The notes beneath the pieces were generated by a model. The model worked only from the letters and a program-made list of their open reading frames with translations, was not told where the DNA came from and did no database searches. Below, one piece after another: positions 17,353 through 26,314 of a stretch of DNA of 64,000 bases. The position numbers were made by a program, and so were the translations under genes. Location of the stretch: positions 1 to 64,000 of the forward strand of contig JAFSLX010000060.1 in NCBI GenBank assembly GCA_017448185.1. The letters run 5' to 3'. Position 1 is the stretch's first letter. Each line of letters begins with the position of its first letter. This stretch comes from Bacteroidales bacterium. Its GTDB lineage: Bacteria; Bacteroidota; Bacteroidia; Bacteroidales; P3.

Positions 17353-18378
17353 TTATCGGATAAGGAACGAGAACTTGTTGAAGTTCTTGAGGGCTATGCC
17401 TGTGCCACGTGCAACGGCACGCAGGGGGTCGTCGGCAATGTGCACCTGAAGCTTGGTCTTGCTGCTGACGCGCTGGTCGAGGCCGCGCAGCAATGCACCG
17501 CCACCAGCCAGGTAGATACCGTTGCGATAGATATCGGCGGCCAGTTCGGGCGGCGTATTGGCCAGAGTGTCAAGGATAGCCTGCTCAATACGAGCAATCG
17601 ACTTGTCGAGGGCATGGGCAATCTCCTTGTAGTTGACCAGAATTTCCTTGGGCAGACCCGTCAGTAGGTCACGACCTGTGGTACGGTAATCCTCGGGAGG
17701 ATCGGCCAGTTCGGACACGGCGGCACCCACGGCAATCTTCACGCGCTCGGCGGTGGGTATACCGATAATCATATTGTGCTGACGCTTCATGTACTCGACC
17801 ACATTGTCGTTGAACTCGTCACCAGCCACGCGAATCGAGTTGTTACACACAATACCGCCAAGGGAGATGACGGCGATTTCGGCCGTACCGCCTCCGATGT
17901 CGACCACCATGTGGCCATCGGGCTGCAACACGTCAATGCCGATACCGATAGCGGCGGCCATAGGCTCATGAATCATGCGGATTTCCTTGGCTCCAGCCTG
18001 CTCGGCACTCTCGCGCACGGCACGCTCCTCGACGTTGGTGATACCCGAGGGAATGCATATAACCATACGCAGCGACGGAGGCAGAATCGAACGGTTGACG
18101 TTCGTCATACCGATAAGTTCACGAATAAGGTGCTGAGCCATCTCGAAGTCGGCAATCACACCGCCACGCAGCGGACGGACTGTTTCGATGTTCTTGTTGT
18201 CGGTGCGGCCATCCATCAACTGAGCCTTCTTGCCGACAGCGACAACCTTGTTGTTGTTGCGGTCGATTGCCACGATAGAGGGCTCGTCGATGACCACCTG
18301 GTCGTTATATATAACAATGGAGTTGGCGGTGCCAAGGTCCATTGCAACCTCGCGGTTAAAGAATGATAAAAGTCCCAT
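17353..18378 (-). CDS. mreB: Rod shape-determining protein MreB
   Basis: Bacterial actin homologue that guides side-wall peptidoglycan synthesis. 341 residues with the phosphate-1 motif MDLGTANS, the conserved IDEPSIVA, the phosphate-2 region VVDIGGGTAEIA and the adenosine motif LAGGGALLRGLD. The amphipathic N-terminus (MGLLSFFNRE) can bind membrane. It lies 3 bases after purH, an arrangement often seen in Bacteroidetes. In those genomes mreC and mreD usually follow; here the operon ends at a terminator and dacB converges, so mreC/mreD must lie elsewhere. Confidence 0.96.
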   Translation of the reverse strand: MGLLSFFNREVAMDLGTANSIVIYNDQVVIDEPSIVAIDRNNNKVVAVGKKAQLMDGRTDNKNIETVRPLRGGVIADFEMAQHLIRELIGMTNVNRSILPPSLRMVICIPSGITNVEERAVRESAEQAGAKEIRMIHEPMAAAIGIGIDVLQPDGHMVVDIGGGTAEIAVISLGGIVCNNSIRVAGDEFNDNVVEYMKRQHNMIIGIPTAERVKIAVGAAVSELADPPEDYRTTGRDLLTGLPKEILVNYKEIAHALDKSIARIEQAILDTLANTPPELAADIYRNGIYLAGGGALLRGLDQRVSSKTKLQVHIADDPLRAVARGTGIALKNFNKFSFLIR

Positions 18379-18381
18379 ATA

Positions 18382-19911
18382 TTAGTGTTTAAAATGACGT
18401 TTTCCTGTTATTGCCATACCCATGTGGTTCTTTTCACAGTAGTCGATACTGTCCTGGTCGTGGATTGAGCCGCCCGGATGAGCCACAGCGACAATACCGG
18501 CCTCGTGGGCAATCTCGACGCAGTCGGGGAAGGGGAAGAAAGCATCCGAGGCCATGACGGCACCGTTGAGGTCAAAGCCGAAGCTCTTGGCCTTGGCAAT
18601 GGCCTGGCGCAGGGCATCGACGCGGCTGGTCTGGCCCGTGCCGCTGGCGTAGAGCTGACGGCCCTTGGCCAGCACGATAGCGTTGCTCTTGGTATGCTTG
18701 ACGAGGATGGTGGCAAAAGCCAGGTCCTCGGCCTGTGCGGCGGTGATGGCGGTGGAGGTGACGCTCTTCTGCATGTCGGCAGCAGTGGGGACTACATTGT
18801 CGCGGTCCTGCACCAGCACGCCGTTCAACACCGAGCGGAACATCGGATCGGCCATCTTGAACTCCTTGCGGCGCAGGATGATACGGTTCTTCTTGCCACG
18901 CAAAACCTCAAGGGCATCCTCATCGTAGTCGGGAGCAATGCAGACCTCGAAGAAAATCTTGTGCATCTCGTCGGCCACCTCCTTGGTAATCTTCTGGTTG
19001 GTGATAAGCACACCGCCGAAAGCACTGACGGGGTCCCCGGCCAAGGCATCCTTCCATGCCTCGAGCAAAGTGGGACGCACAGCCATGCCACAGGCATTGT
19101 TGTGCTTGAGGATAGCGAAAGCGGTCTGACCGTTGAAATCGTCAATCAGGCTGCAGGCGGCATCGATGTCGCCAAGGTTGTTGTAGCTGATTTCCTTGCC
19201 GTTAAGCTTATCGAAGCAGCTTTCCAAGTCGCCATAGAAGACACCTTTCTGATGCGGGTTCTCGCCATACCGGAGCACCTCGCCGTGGTTGCAGCTCTGC
19301 TTGAAAGCGGGCAGCTGCTCGGTCTCGTTGAAATGCTTGAAGATGGCGGTGTCGTAGTTCGAACTCACGGCGAAAGCATACGAGGCGAAGCGATGGCGTT
19401 GCTCCAGTGTGGTGCAACCACCCTGCTCGGTGTAAATCTGAAGGAATTCCTTGTAGTAGTCGACGGCGGGCACAATGACCACGTCGTTGAAATTCTTGGC
19501 GGCAGCACGGATAAGGCTGATGCCACCGATGTCGATTTTCTCGATGATGTCCTGCTCCGAAGCACCGCTGGCCACAGTCTGCTCGAAGGGATAGAGGTCG
19601 ACAATGACGAGGTCGATCTCCGGAATCTCGTATTCGGCCAGCTGTTCGCCGTCGCTGAACATGTCGCGACGCGAGAGTATGCCTCCGAACACCTTGGGAT
19701 GCAGCGTCTTGACACGTCCACCAAGGATACTGGGATAGCCCGTGAGGCTTTCCACGGCCACCGGCTGAATGCCGAGGCCTTCGATAAATTTCTGGGTGCC
19801 ACCTGTGCTGTAGATAGTCACACCCTGCGCGTCGAGAGCTTTAACGATGTCCTCAAGTCCGTCCTTGTAAAAAACCGACACGAGGGCTGATTTTATACGT
19901 TTGGGTTCCAT
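18382..19911 (-). CDS. purH: Bifunctional AICAR transformylase / IMP cyclohydrolase
   Basis: Catalyses the last two steps of IMP synthesis. The 509 residues split into an N-terminal methylglyoxal-synthase-like cyclohydrolase domain (about 1-200; [11 protein letters not shown], then [15 protein letters not shown]) and a C-terminal transformylase domain containing [32 protein letters not shown] and [13 protein letters not shown]. The length is normal for PurH. A consensus promoter lies upstream and mreB follows by 3 bases. Confidence 0.96.
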   Translation of the reverse strand: MEPKRIKSALVSVFYKDGLEDIVKALDAQGVTIYSTGGTQKFIEGLGIQPVAVESLTGYPSILGGRVKTLHPKVFGGILSRRDMFSDGEQLAEYEIPEIDLVIVDLYPFEQTVASGASEQDIIEKIDIGGISLIRAAAKNFNDVVIVPAVDYYKEFLQIYTEQGGCTTLEQRHRFASYAFAVSSNYDTAIFKHFNETEQLPAFKQSCNHGEVLRYGENPHQKGVFYGDLESCFDKLNGKEISYNNLGDIDAACSLIDDFNGQTAFAILKHNNACGMAVRPTLLEAWKDALAGDPVSAFGGVLITNQKITKEVADEMHKIFFEVCIAPDYDEDALEVLRGKKNRIILRRKEFKMADPMFRSVLNGVLVQDRDNVVPTAADMQKSVTSTAITAAQAEDLAFATILVKHTKSNAIVLAKGRQLYASGTGQTSRVDALRQAIAKAKSFGFDLNGAVMASDAFFPFPDCVEIAHEAGIVAVAHPGGSIHDQDSIDYCEKNHMGMAITGKRHFKH

Positions 19912-19997
19912 TTATTTTATTTTTATATACTACATATCCATATAAAATACTGACAACATACCACTTGCATGGCACATCGCCCAGTATAGACCATTTG

Positions 19998-20028
19998 CAA
20001 AGTTACAAAGAAAAATAATACCCACAAA
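19998..20028 (-). promoter_or_regulatory. purH-mreB promoter
   Basis: Minus-strand TTTG, 19-base spacer, TAACTTTG. The leader to purH is about 80 bases. Site C of the hairpin repeat lies about 60 bases upstream of the -33 element. Confidence 0.82.
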
Positions 20029-20088
20029 AAAAAATTTTTCAGAATCAATACTTTTTGCCGTTGTTCCACCCCACTCTGTTGTACACTT

Positions 20089-20159
20089 GTTGTTCAGTCG
20101 TTGTTCAGTGTTTGACTGAACAACGACTGAACAACGACTGAACAACGACTGAACAACGG
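20089..20159. repeat. Hairpin repeat, site C (GTTGTTCAGTC family)
   Basis: A 21-bp perfect stem (20089-20109 with 20115-20135) closed by GTTTG; the right arm continues with two more 11-base units to 20159. The loop is the complement of the loop at site A, so this copy is in the opposite orientation. It lies between the purH promoter and the terminator of the thioesterase transcript. Confidence 0.9.
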
Positions 20160-20167
20160 AGAAACAA

Positions 20168-20197
20168 AACCGCCACAGGCACATGCCTGCGGCGGTT
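20168..20197 (-). terminator. Terminator downstream of the thioesterase gene
   Basis: A 12-bp stem with one mismatch (CCGCCACAGGCA paired with TGCCTGCGGCGG) and a 2-base loop is followed on the minus strand by TTTTGTTT. The 170 bases between it and the thioesterase stop hold no gene that I can support. Confidence 0.75.
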
Positions 20198-20373
20198 GGA
20201 ATAGTGAAAAATTTACGTCGGCCCATCTTATCAGCTTAGTAAAGACAAGGGCCTGGCCGTCGAGGACGGTGACATAAACCTGCATCCCGGCGACAGAGAG
20301 CATGTCGGGCAGAGGATGCCATGCAACACTCTTGCCCTGAGCATGATACATTGGGAAGTCGCCAATAGCAGCC

Positions 20374-20790
20374 TCAACATTTGTTTTCTATGCACTCCAT
20401 CATCTTGGCATACAGCTCGGGGAAGCGTGTTTCGAGCGACACGGGGCGGCCGTTCTCGAGGAAGCAGTGGGTGCTGCTGGCGGTGCAAACCGTGCGTCCT
20501 GCCACCGTCATCGTATAAGAAAACACTATCTTCAGTGGCGAGGTCTCGGCCACTTTCACTGCCACCTCGACCACATCCTTGAAGGTTGACGGATGGCGGT
20601 AGCGGCAGTCGACGGCCACCACGGGCGACACCACCCCTTCGGCCTCCATGCGGTCGAATCCGAAGCCCAGCTGATCCATCCAGTCGACACGCGCCTCTTC
20701 CATGAAGCGAATGTAGTTTGAATGGTGCGTGATGCCCATGCGGTCGCACTCGTAGTACTTCACCTCGTGCCGGTAAGGTTTAATCTCCAT
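20374..20790 (-). CDS. Hotdog-fold acyl-CoA thioesterase (YbgC/4HBT type)
   Basis: A 138-residue cytoplasmic protein of the 4-hydroxybenzoyl-CoA thioesterase family. The active-site segment YYECDRMGITHHSNYIRFME, with Asp followed by the HxNY block, sits near the N-terminus as expected, and the later VVAVDCRYRHPSTF and IVFSYTM strands fit the hotdog fold. It hydrolyses acyl-CoA or acyl-ACP; the natural substrate is unknown. It lies 15 bases downstream of pfkA on the same strand, so the two are probably co-transcribed. Confidence 0.88.
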   Translation of the reverse strand: MEIKPYRHEVKYYECDRMGITHHSNYIRFMEEARVDWMDQLGFGFDRMEAEGVVSPVVAVDCRYRHPSTFKDVVEVAVKVAETSPLKIVFSYTMTVAGRTVCTASSTHCFLENGRPVSLETRFPELYAKMMECIENKC

Positions 20791-20805
20791 TATACCAATT
20801 TTTTA

Positions 20806-21906
20806 TTAGTCACCAAACTCTATGCCGACACCTTTGGCGGTATGCACCAGTCGGCTGTCGGGTGCCACAAGGTTCTGTTCGCGAACTGCCTCTTCGAGGG
20901 GGATGCCGACGATGTCGGGATGGTGGTAGGCCACCATCTGCCCGAAACGGCCCTCCATGACAAACTCCATGGCGCGCACGCCAAACTCGGTGGCCAGTAC
21001 GCGATCGAAAGCAATCGGCGTGCCGCCACGCTGCAGGTGGCCGAGAATAGTGTAGCGGATGTCATGCTCCACACCGGCGGCCTTCAGGTCGGCAGCCAAC
21101 TGCTCACCCACGCCGCCCAGCTTGATATGCTGGTAGCCCACTTCGCCACTGACGCTGCCTGTCACCGTGCCACCTTTGGGCATGGCTCCTTCGGCAACGA
21201 CAATGATGCAGTAGCCACGACGCTTGTTATAGCGCTGCTCTATCTTGGCTTTAACTTTCTGGATGTCGTACGGTATCTCGGGTATCAGACACACGTCGGC
21301 GCCACCGGCGATGGCCGAATGCAATGCAATCCAGCCCGCGTCGCGGCCCATCACCTCAAGGATGAACACACGGTTGTGCGAGGCCGCCGTGGTGACGAGC
21401 TTGTCGATAGCGTCGGTGCAAATCTGCACGGCAGTCTGGAAACCAAAGGTGTAGTCTGTCATCGACAAGTCGTTGTCGATGGTCTTGGGCACACCCACAA
21501 TATTGAGGCCTTTCTTACTGAGGCCAAGCGAGATGCGCTGACTGCCGTCGCCACCGATATTGATGACAGCATCGACACCCATGTACTGTAGCTTGCGCAA
21601 CATCTCATCGCTGCGGTCGACAGTGGTCCACGAGCCGTCGGCATTCTTCACCGGCCAGGCAAAGGGGCCTCCCTTGTTGGTGGTGCCAAGTATTGTCCCA
21701 CCTTGAATTTGAAGTCCTTCGACGGTTTTCTCGTCAAGCATCTGTATCTCGGTAGGTTCGCGCAGCACGCCGTTGAACGACTCGATGCAGCCCACGACCT
21801 CCCAATCCGAGGCTTGTCCGGCACGTTTCACGATGCCGCGAATCACGGCATTCAAGCCCGGGCAATCGCCCCCTCCAGTCAATACCATCACTCTTTTCAA
21901 TGCCAT
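20806..21906 (-). CDS. pfkA: 6-phosphofructokinase
   Basis: Glycolytic enzyme converting fructose 6-phosphate to the 1,6-bisphosphate. 366 residues with GGGDCPGLNAVIRG at the N-terminus, NIGGDGSQR and GVPKTIDNDL. The residue after the GGD Asp is Gly (GGDGS), which in this family favours ATP rather than pyrophosphate as donor, while the Lys in PKTIDND is the form found in group III and PPi-linked enzymes. ATP use is therefore predicted, not certain. It leads a two-gene unit with the thioesterase. Confidence 0.94.
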   Translation of the reverse strand: MALKRVMVLTGGGDCPGLNAVIRGIVKRAGQASDWEVVGCIESFNGVLREPTEIQMLDEKTVEGLQIQGGTILGTTNKGGPFAWPVKNADGSWTTVDRSDEMLRKLQYMGVDAVINIGGDGSQRISLGLSKKGLNIVGVPKTIDNDLSMTDYTFGFQTAVQICTDAIDKLVTTAASHNRVFILEVMGRDAGWIALHSAIAGGADVCLIPEIPYDIQKVKAKIEQRYNKRRGYCIIVVAEGAMPKGGTVTGSVSGEVGYQHIKLGGVGEQLAADLKAAGVEHDIRYTILGHLQRGGTPIAFDRVLATEFGVRAMEFVMEGRFGQMVAYHHPDIVGIPLEEAVREQNLVAPDSRLVHTAKGVGIEFGD

Positions 21907-22071
21907 AACTTATTCCTTTTTTATTAGTTATCAAATTGTTGCATGTCGAAACCCAATTTTTTCGAAGCATACAAATATACTGCTTTTTTTGTAATAAAAT
22001 AAAAAAATATATTTTGTCATATCCAGTATGATTTTTTTTTCGTATCTTTGTCATACTTATTTTTTGCACGA

Positions 22072-22848
22072 ATGAAACGTAGCACATTCATATCTTGTAT
22101 CTTATGTACGCTGCTGTTGGCGGCATGCAGTTTTCGTGCCCCCGAGGGACGTGCGGATAACGGTGTCGACATCATTCCCGGACTGGAAATACCATCCTTC
22201 GCCGACAACGAGGACATCGTGACACACCTTGGCTACACTGCCTCATACAATCATAGCACGCTGGTGCCCGACTGGGTGGCATGGGAGCTGACGGCCGAGG
22301 AAGCCAACGGGCAACTGAACTACCAGTACTCCTTCAGCCGCGACCCATCGGTGGATTACCCCAAAGCCTCGCGCGAAGACTACAGCAACACCGGTTGGGA
22401 CAAAGGCCACATGGCACCACGCGCCGATATGAAATGGAGCGCCCAGGCGCTGGAAGAAAGCTACTATTTCACCAACATCTGCCCACAGGACCATGAAATG
22501 AACTCGCAGGCATGGGAACAGATTGAACGCCTGTCGCGCCGTATCGCACGCCGCTATGGCTCGGTGTATATTGTCTGCGGACCTGTATTCACCGAAGGCC
22601 GACATGGCACTATCGGCAAGGCAAAGGTCCATGTGCCCGACATGTTCTTCAAGGCCCTGCTAACTTATACAGGAAAAGGTTATCAGGCCATAGGTTTCAT
22701 CGTAAAGAACCAGCCCGAATGCAACCAACCGGCCGACTATGCCGTCAGCGTCGACAGTATTGAGGTCTTGCTTGGCCGTGACCTCTTTCCTCAACTGCCC
22801 GACGGACAGGCCGAAGCATCTTACGATTGGAAATATTGGACGAAATAA
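22072..22848 (+). CDS. Lipoprotein DNA/RNA non-specific endonuclease (NUC1 family)
   Basis: Predicted exported nuclease of the beta-beta-alpha metal family. The ATG start gives MKRSTFISCILCTLLLAACS, a lipoprotein signal with Cys at the LAAC box. The catalytic block is DKGHMAPRADM, the DRGH-type motif with its histidine, followed by the metal-binding Asn in TNICPQDHEMNSQAW. The 258-residue size is normal. A TATCTTTG box lies about 25 bases upstream of the ATG. It could degrade nucleic acid for nutrition or act on incoming DNA; the sequence does not distinguish these. Confidence 0.92.
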   Translation: MKRSTFISCILCTLLLAACSFRAPEGRADNGVDIIPGLEIPSFADNEDIVTHLGYTASYNHSTLVPDWVAWELTAEEANGQLNYQYSFSRDPSVDYPKASREDYSNTGWDKGHMAPRADMKWSAQALEESYYFTNICPQDHEMNSQAWEQIERLSRRIARRYGSVYIVCGPVFTEGRHGTIGKAKVHVPDMFFKALLTYTGKGYQAIGFIVKNQPECNQPADYAVSVDSIEVLLGRDLFPQLPDGQAEASYDWKYWTK

Positions 22849-22860
22849 AAACACAGACAC

Positions 22861-23316
22861 ATGAAAACGAAATATTTGATTGCATCTTTGCTCGTCGTCG
22901 CCGCCCTTGCCGGCTGCAACAACAATCCCACACAGGAGTCGCAGCCTGTCATGACTGAAAACAACGAAAACGAACCGAACTCGTTTGTAACCGCCGACCC
23001 GTCTGATGCCGATGCAGCCAACCAACCCGCTCCGGTGGTGCAACACAAGCCCATCCGCCCGGCCCCAGTCAAGACTGTCAAGGCTGCCGCACCCGTCCGC
23101 ACGGCTCCCAAAGGTGAAACAGAGACCATCTACGTGGAGACCGACGGAGCCCAAGGGCGCGTATGGGGCCACGTCACCATGCAAGGAGACCGTGGTACCG
23201 GCACCATCCACGATTGGGACGAGAACACATTGGCCGTCAGTGTGACACGTCACGGCGACGAACTTTTCGCTGTCGACCAGAACTCGCGTCAATATGTATT
23301 CAAACTGAAGAAATGA
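22861..23316 (+). CDS. Small lipoprotein of unknown function, 151 aa
   Basis: Residues 1-19 form a lipoprotein signal (LLVVAALAGCNNN). A Pro/Ala/Lys/Val-rich linker of about 50 residues follows, then a compact C-terminal part (TIYVETDGAQGRVWGHVT through RQYVFKLKK) that looks like a small beta-sheet domain. I do not recognise the family. It follows the nuclease gene by 12 bases and its stop overlaps the methylase start by four bases, so the restriction-modification cassette was joined very precisely behind it. Confidence 0.8.
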   Translation: MKTKYLIASLLVVAALAGCNNNPTQESQPVMTENNENEPNSFVTADPSDADAANQPAPVVQHKPIRPAPVKTVKAAAPVRTAPKGETETIYVETDGAQGRVWGHVTMQGDRGTGTIHDWDENTLAVSVTRHGDELFAVDQNSRQYVFKLKK

Positions 23317-24020
23317 GTTCTTTAAAGGTCATAAGTTTATTTTCTGGAGCTGGGGGAATGGATATTGGATTTCGCCGCGCAGGATTCGATATTGCTGTGG
23401 CTGTCGAAATAGACCCATCATGCTGTGAAACCTTGCGGACTAATGCTCCGGAAACCCCTGTGATAAACAAAAGCATCGTTGATGTTACCGGGCAAGAGAT
23501 ACTTGATACCGCTGGATTGAAGGTAGGTGAGGCAGCTCTGGTGATTGGAGGGCCTCCCTGTCAAAGCTTCAGTTTGGCTGGATTGCGAAAAGGTCTCGAT
23601 GATGAAAGGGGAAAGCTTTTGTTCGAGTATGTACGTGTTGTTAGGGAAACTCTGCCTATTGGCTTTGTGCTTGAGAATGTAAAAGGACTGACAAATTGGG
23701 ACAATGGACGAGCCATGCAGTTGCTTCTCGACGAGTTGGGCAAGCCTATCGAATATAATAGACAAACATACAAATACACAATTAGCACCCCGCAAGTATT
23801 GAATGCTGTGGATTTTGAAGCTCCACAATATAGGGAACGATTGATACTTGTAGGCAACCGCAAAGGGAAGACCTTCAAATACCCTGCACCTCATGTGTTT
23901 GAGCCGCACAAAACCGTATGGGATGCAATAGGAGGTCTCCCTGAACCAGAAGAGCCCTCGGAAAACGCACAACGAATAGCAGAAACAATCAAAGCAAGGA
24001 GAGAAAAATATGGTTATTGA
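23313..24020 (+). CDS. DNA cytosine-5 methyltransferase, catalytic part
   Basis: The N-terminal two thirds of a C5-cytosine methyltransferase, 235 residues. Motif I (SLFSGAGGMD, about 8-17), motif IV with the catalytic cysteine (GGPPCQSFS, about 79), motif VI (ENVKGL, about 119) and motif VIII (QYRERLILVG, about 171) are all present. Motifs IX and X are missing and lie in the next frame, which starts 11 bases before this stop codon. It starts at the ATG overlapping the upstream lipoprotein stop. Base composition is more AT-rich than in the flanking genes, as often seen in acquired restriction-modification systems. It could be a frameshifted single gene or a natural two-subunit enzyme. Confidence 0.9.
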   Translation: MSSLKVISLFSGAGGMDIGFRRAGFDIAVAVEIDPSCCETLRTNAPETPVINKSIVDVTGQEILDTAGLKVGEAALVIGGPPCQSFSLAGLRKGLDDERGKLLFEYVRVVRETLPIGFVLENVKGLTNWDNGRAMQLLLDELGKPIEYNRQTYKYTISTPQVLNAVDFEAPQYRERLILVGNRKGKTFKYPAPHVFEPHKTVWDAIGGLPEPEEPSENAQRIAETIKARREKYGY

Positions 24021-24411
24021 ACACATTCCCAATCATCAGGCAACGGCACATTCACCGTCGACGCTTGAGAAGATAAAGAAGGTACCTATCGGAGGAAAAC
24101 TTGCAGATGTGGAGCAGACTTTCGGCTGCACCTATCGTCGTCTCGACCCCAATAAACCTTCGCCTACTGTGACTCGTAGCGGATACCGCGACTTTATACA
24201 TCCTTATGAGGACCGTATGCTTACTGTCCGAGAGTTGGCATGCCTGCAGACATTCCCGTTGGATTGGGAGTTCAAAGGTATCCGGCTCGACTCGTACAGC
24301 TCCAAACGAAAGACAAGCATGACTCAGTTCGGGCAAGTTGGCAATGCTGTGCCACCAAAATTGGCCGAAGCCGTAGCAATAGAATTAATGCAGCAATTTT
24401 TTAATAATTAG
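24010..24411 (+). CDS. DNA cytosine-5 methyltransferase, C-terminal part
   Basis: 133 residues with the C-terminal features of a C5-methyltransferase: the TRD-end/motif IX region RRLDPNKPSPTVTRSGYRDF, then LTVRELACLQTFP and motif X (GNAVPPKLAEAVA, about 110). It overlaps the catalytic part by 11 bases in another frame and continues the homology without a gap, so a single-base frameshift would separate them. A purine-rich AGGAGAG a few bases before its ATG could allow independent translation. Functional split C5 enzymes are known (M.AquI). Both interpretations remain open. Confidence 0.88.
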   Translation: MVIEHIPNHQATAHSPSTLEKIKKVPIGGKLADVEQTFGCTYRRLDPNKPSPTVTRSGYRDFIHPYEDRMLTVRELACLQTFPLDWEFKGIRLDSYSSKRKTSMTQFGQVGNAVPPKLAEAVAIELMQQFFNN

Positions 24412-24414
24412 AAT

Positions 24415-25446
24415 ATGCCTAAAATACCAGAATCAGTCACAAAAGAGAGTTACCTGTTAAAGTCAACATTCTTCTACAACCGACTTCGGTCAGAAGGCTA
24501 TTTCGAATTGTTTGTACAAATAAAGAAGTATGCGAAAGTAGAAGGTGCTAAACTTATATGGAGTAATAAAGAATTGTTTCATATAAGCAACGAGGCTTGG
24601 GAGATAGTAAAGAGAAACGATATAAACCCAATGCTGGTGTTTGTCCATCCTAAGGTATTGCAACTAAATCCACATTTTCTAAAGTATTACCGTTCAATTG
24701 CGATGATACCACAAAAAGGACTGAAAGCTATTTCTGGTGTATCAAATGTGGACGGTATTGAGGATGGCAAGGTTATTTCAGGTGGATTGTCTCACGGACA
24801 AATCGAAAGACTAGTACAAACCATCAATGAAACCATGTCAACAGTTGTCTCTTTAGCTTTGGATATTAACGAGAAGAAACTGGAAGGAATGATGTATGCC
24901 ACCGCAGGCACTAAAATTGATGGGTCCTGGAGGAATTCAATTGGTGCCGAAGGTGAGCGTGTCATTCGGAGAATAATCCTTTTCGACTTACTCTCCCACT
25001 CTGAAGTCACTTCAGTCGTAGACAAAGATAACCGAATTCATAGTGTTTCCGAGTGGGATATTGGGGATGATTTGGACTGCATTAAAATCATCAATCTGGT
25101 TAATGGTTACTCTATTTTATTTTCATCAGAACCTGATGTGACCATGTATGACTATAATGGAGCCATTGTCGGCGTGATTGAGATCAAATCTGGTCTCGAT
25201 CCTGCTGGTGCTTTGGAACGACTGGGGGCAATGTTTAAATCATTTGAAAACACCTTGGCAGAATACCCCAATGCCGTCACTATTCTTGTAGCTTCATGTA
25301 TTACCGATGAGGTGGAGAGCAGGCTTGGGGCATCAATGCTTGTCAGACAGAGATATATTACGACCAACATAACCAGCAGTGAGCATGAGAAGCGTAAATT
25401 TGTCAATAAAATTAGAGCAATTGTCAAACTGATAAAAAGCAAATAA
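24415..25446 (+). CDS. Predicted type II restriction endonuclease (PD-(D/E)XK)
   Basis: A 343-residue protein three bases after the methylase, most likely its partner nuclease. A PD-(D/E)XK signature is visible: EPDVTMYD at about 239-246 and VIEIKSG at about 254-260, with hydrophobic strands around both. No helicase, ATPase or other known domain is seen. The N-terminal 120 residues are Lys/Tyr/Phe-rich and may bind DNA. It is notably AT-rich compared with the transketolase gene that follows. The recognition site cannot be read from the sequence. Confidence 0.8.
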   Translation: MPKIPESVTKESYLLKSTFFYNRLRSEGYFELFVQIKKYAKVEGAKLIWSNKELFHISNEAWEIVKRNDINPMLVFVHPKVLQLNPHFLKYYRSIAMIPQKGLKAISGVSNVDGIEDGKVISGGLSHGQIERLVQTINETMSTVVSLALDINEKKLEGMMYATAGTKIDGSWRNSIGAEGERVIRRIILFDLLSHSEVTSVVDKDNRIHSVSEWDIGDDLDCIKIINLVNGYSILFSSEPDVTMYDYNGAIVGVIEIKSGLDPAGALERLGAMFKSFENTLAEYPNAVTILVASCITDEVESRLGASMLVRQRYITTNITSSEHEKRKFVNKIRAIVKLIKSK

Positions 25447-25461
25447 CAAATAATCCGTATA

Positions 25462-26310
25462 ATGAAAACAACGCAAGAACTTCAGCAGATTGCGACGCAG
25501 GTGCGCCGCGACATTCTCCGTATGACCACCAACGCCAAAAGCGGACACCCGGGCGGCTCGCTCGGCACTGCCGACTGGTTTGTGGCCATGAACTTCAACC
25601 TCATGGACTTCGACCCAAAAAACTTCACTATGAGCGGTGAGGGCGAGGACATGCTCTTCGTATCGCAGGGTCACATCACGCCAGTTATCTACAGCACCAT
25701 GGCACGTCGCGGATTCTTCCCCGTCAGTGAACTGGCTACCTTCCGCAAGTTCGGCACCCGCCTGCAGGGCCACCCATCGACGGCACACAATCTGCCGGGC
25801 ATCCGCATGGCTTCGGGTTCCCTCGGCCAAGGCATGAGCGTCGGCGTCGGCGCCGCACTGGGTAAGAAGATGACGGGCGACAAGCACCTCGTCTACACCA
25901 TGCACGGCGACGGTGAATTGGAGGAAGGCCAGATTTGGGAAGCTGCCATGTTTGCCGGTGCCAAGCACATCGACAACCTCATTGCAACCATCGACTATAA
26001 CAATCAGCAGATTGACGCTACCGTCGACGAAGTAATGACCCTCGGCGACTTGGGCAAAAAATTCGAAAGCTTCCTCTGGAAGGTCGTGGTCATCGAGAAC
26101 GGCAACGACATGCAGCAGGTGCTCGACGGCATGGCCAAAGCCAAGCAGATGAGCGGTCAAGGCAGCCCTGTGTGCGTGCTGCTGAAGACCAAGATGGGTT
26201 ACGGTGTCGACTTTATGCAGGACACCAACAAATACCACGGCTCGGTGCTCAGTGCCGACGACCTGCCCAAGGCCCTCAGCCAGCTGCCCGAGACCCTCGG
26301 CGACTTCTAA
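25462..26310 (+). CDS. Transketolase, N-terminal (TPP-binding) subunit
   Basis: The first half of a two-gene transketolase, which moves two-carbon units in the pentose phosphate pathway. The 282 residues include the substrate-side histidine region SGHPGGSLG, the loop HGDGELEEGQ and the thiamine-diphosphate metal-binding NN in TIDYNNQQID. The second half is encoded at 30590-31543. Split transketolases are known, but the two genes normally adjoin; here six genes lie between them. It starts 15 bases after the restriction endonuclease gene. Confidence 0.93.
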   Translation: MKTTQELQQIATQVRRDILRMTTNAKSGHPGGSLGTADWFVAMNFNLMDFDPKNFTMSGEGEDMLFVSQGHITPVIYSTMARRGFFPVSELATFRKFGTRLQGHPSTAHNLPGIRMASGSLGQGMSVGVGAALGKKMTGDKHLVYTMHGDGELEEGQIWEAAMFAGAKHIDNLIATIDYNNQQIDATVDEVMTLGDLGKKFESFLWKVVVIENGNDMQQVLDGMAKAKQMSGQGSPVCVLLKTKMGYGVDFMQDTNKYHGSVLSADDLPKALSQLPETLGDF

Positions 26311-26314
26311 GACC

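Noticed and set aside
18478..19890. 470-codon plus-strand frame opposite purH
   Set aside because: Antisense shadow of PurH; no start context or motif.
20094..20351. Possible small protein downstream of the thioesterase on the minus strand
   Set aside because: The frame runs through a terminator hairpin and the repeat at site C; no homology recognised and no coupling to the thioesterase stop.
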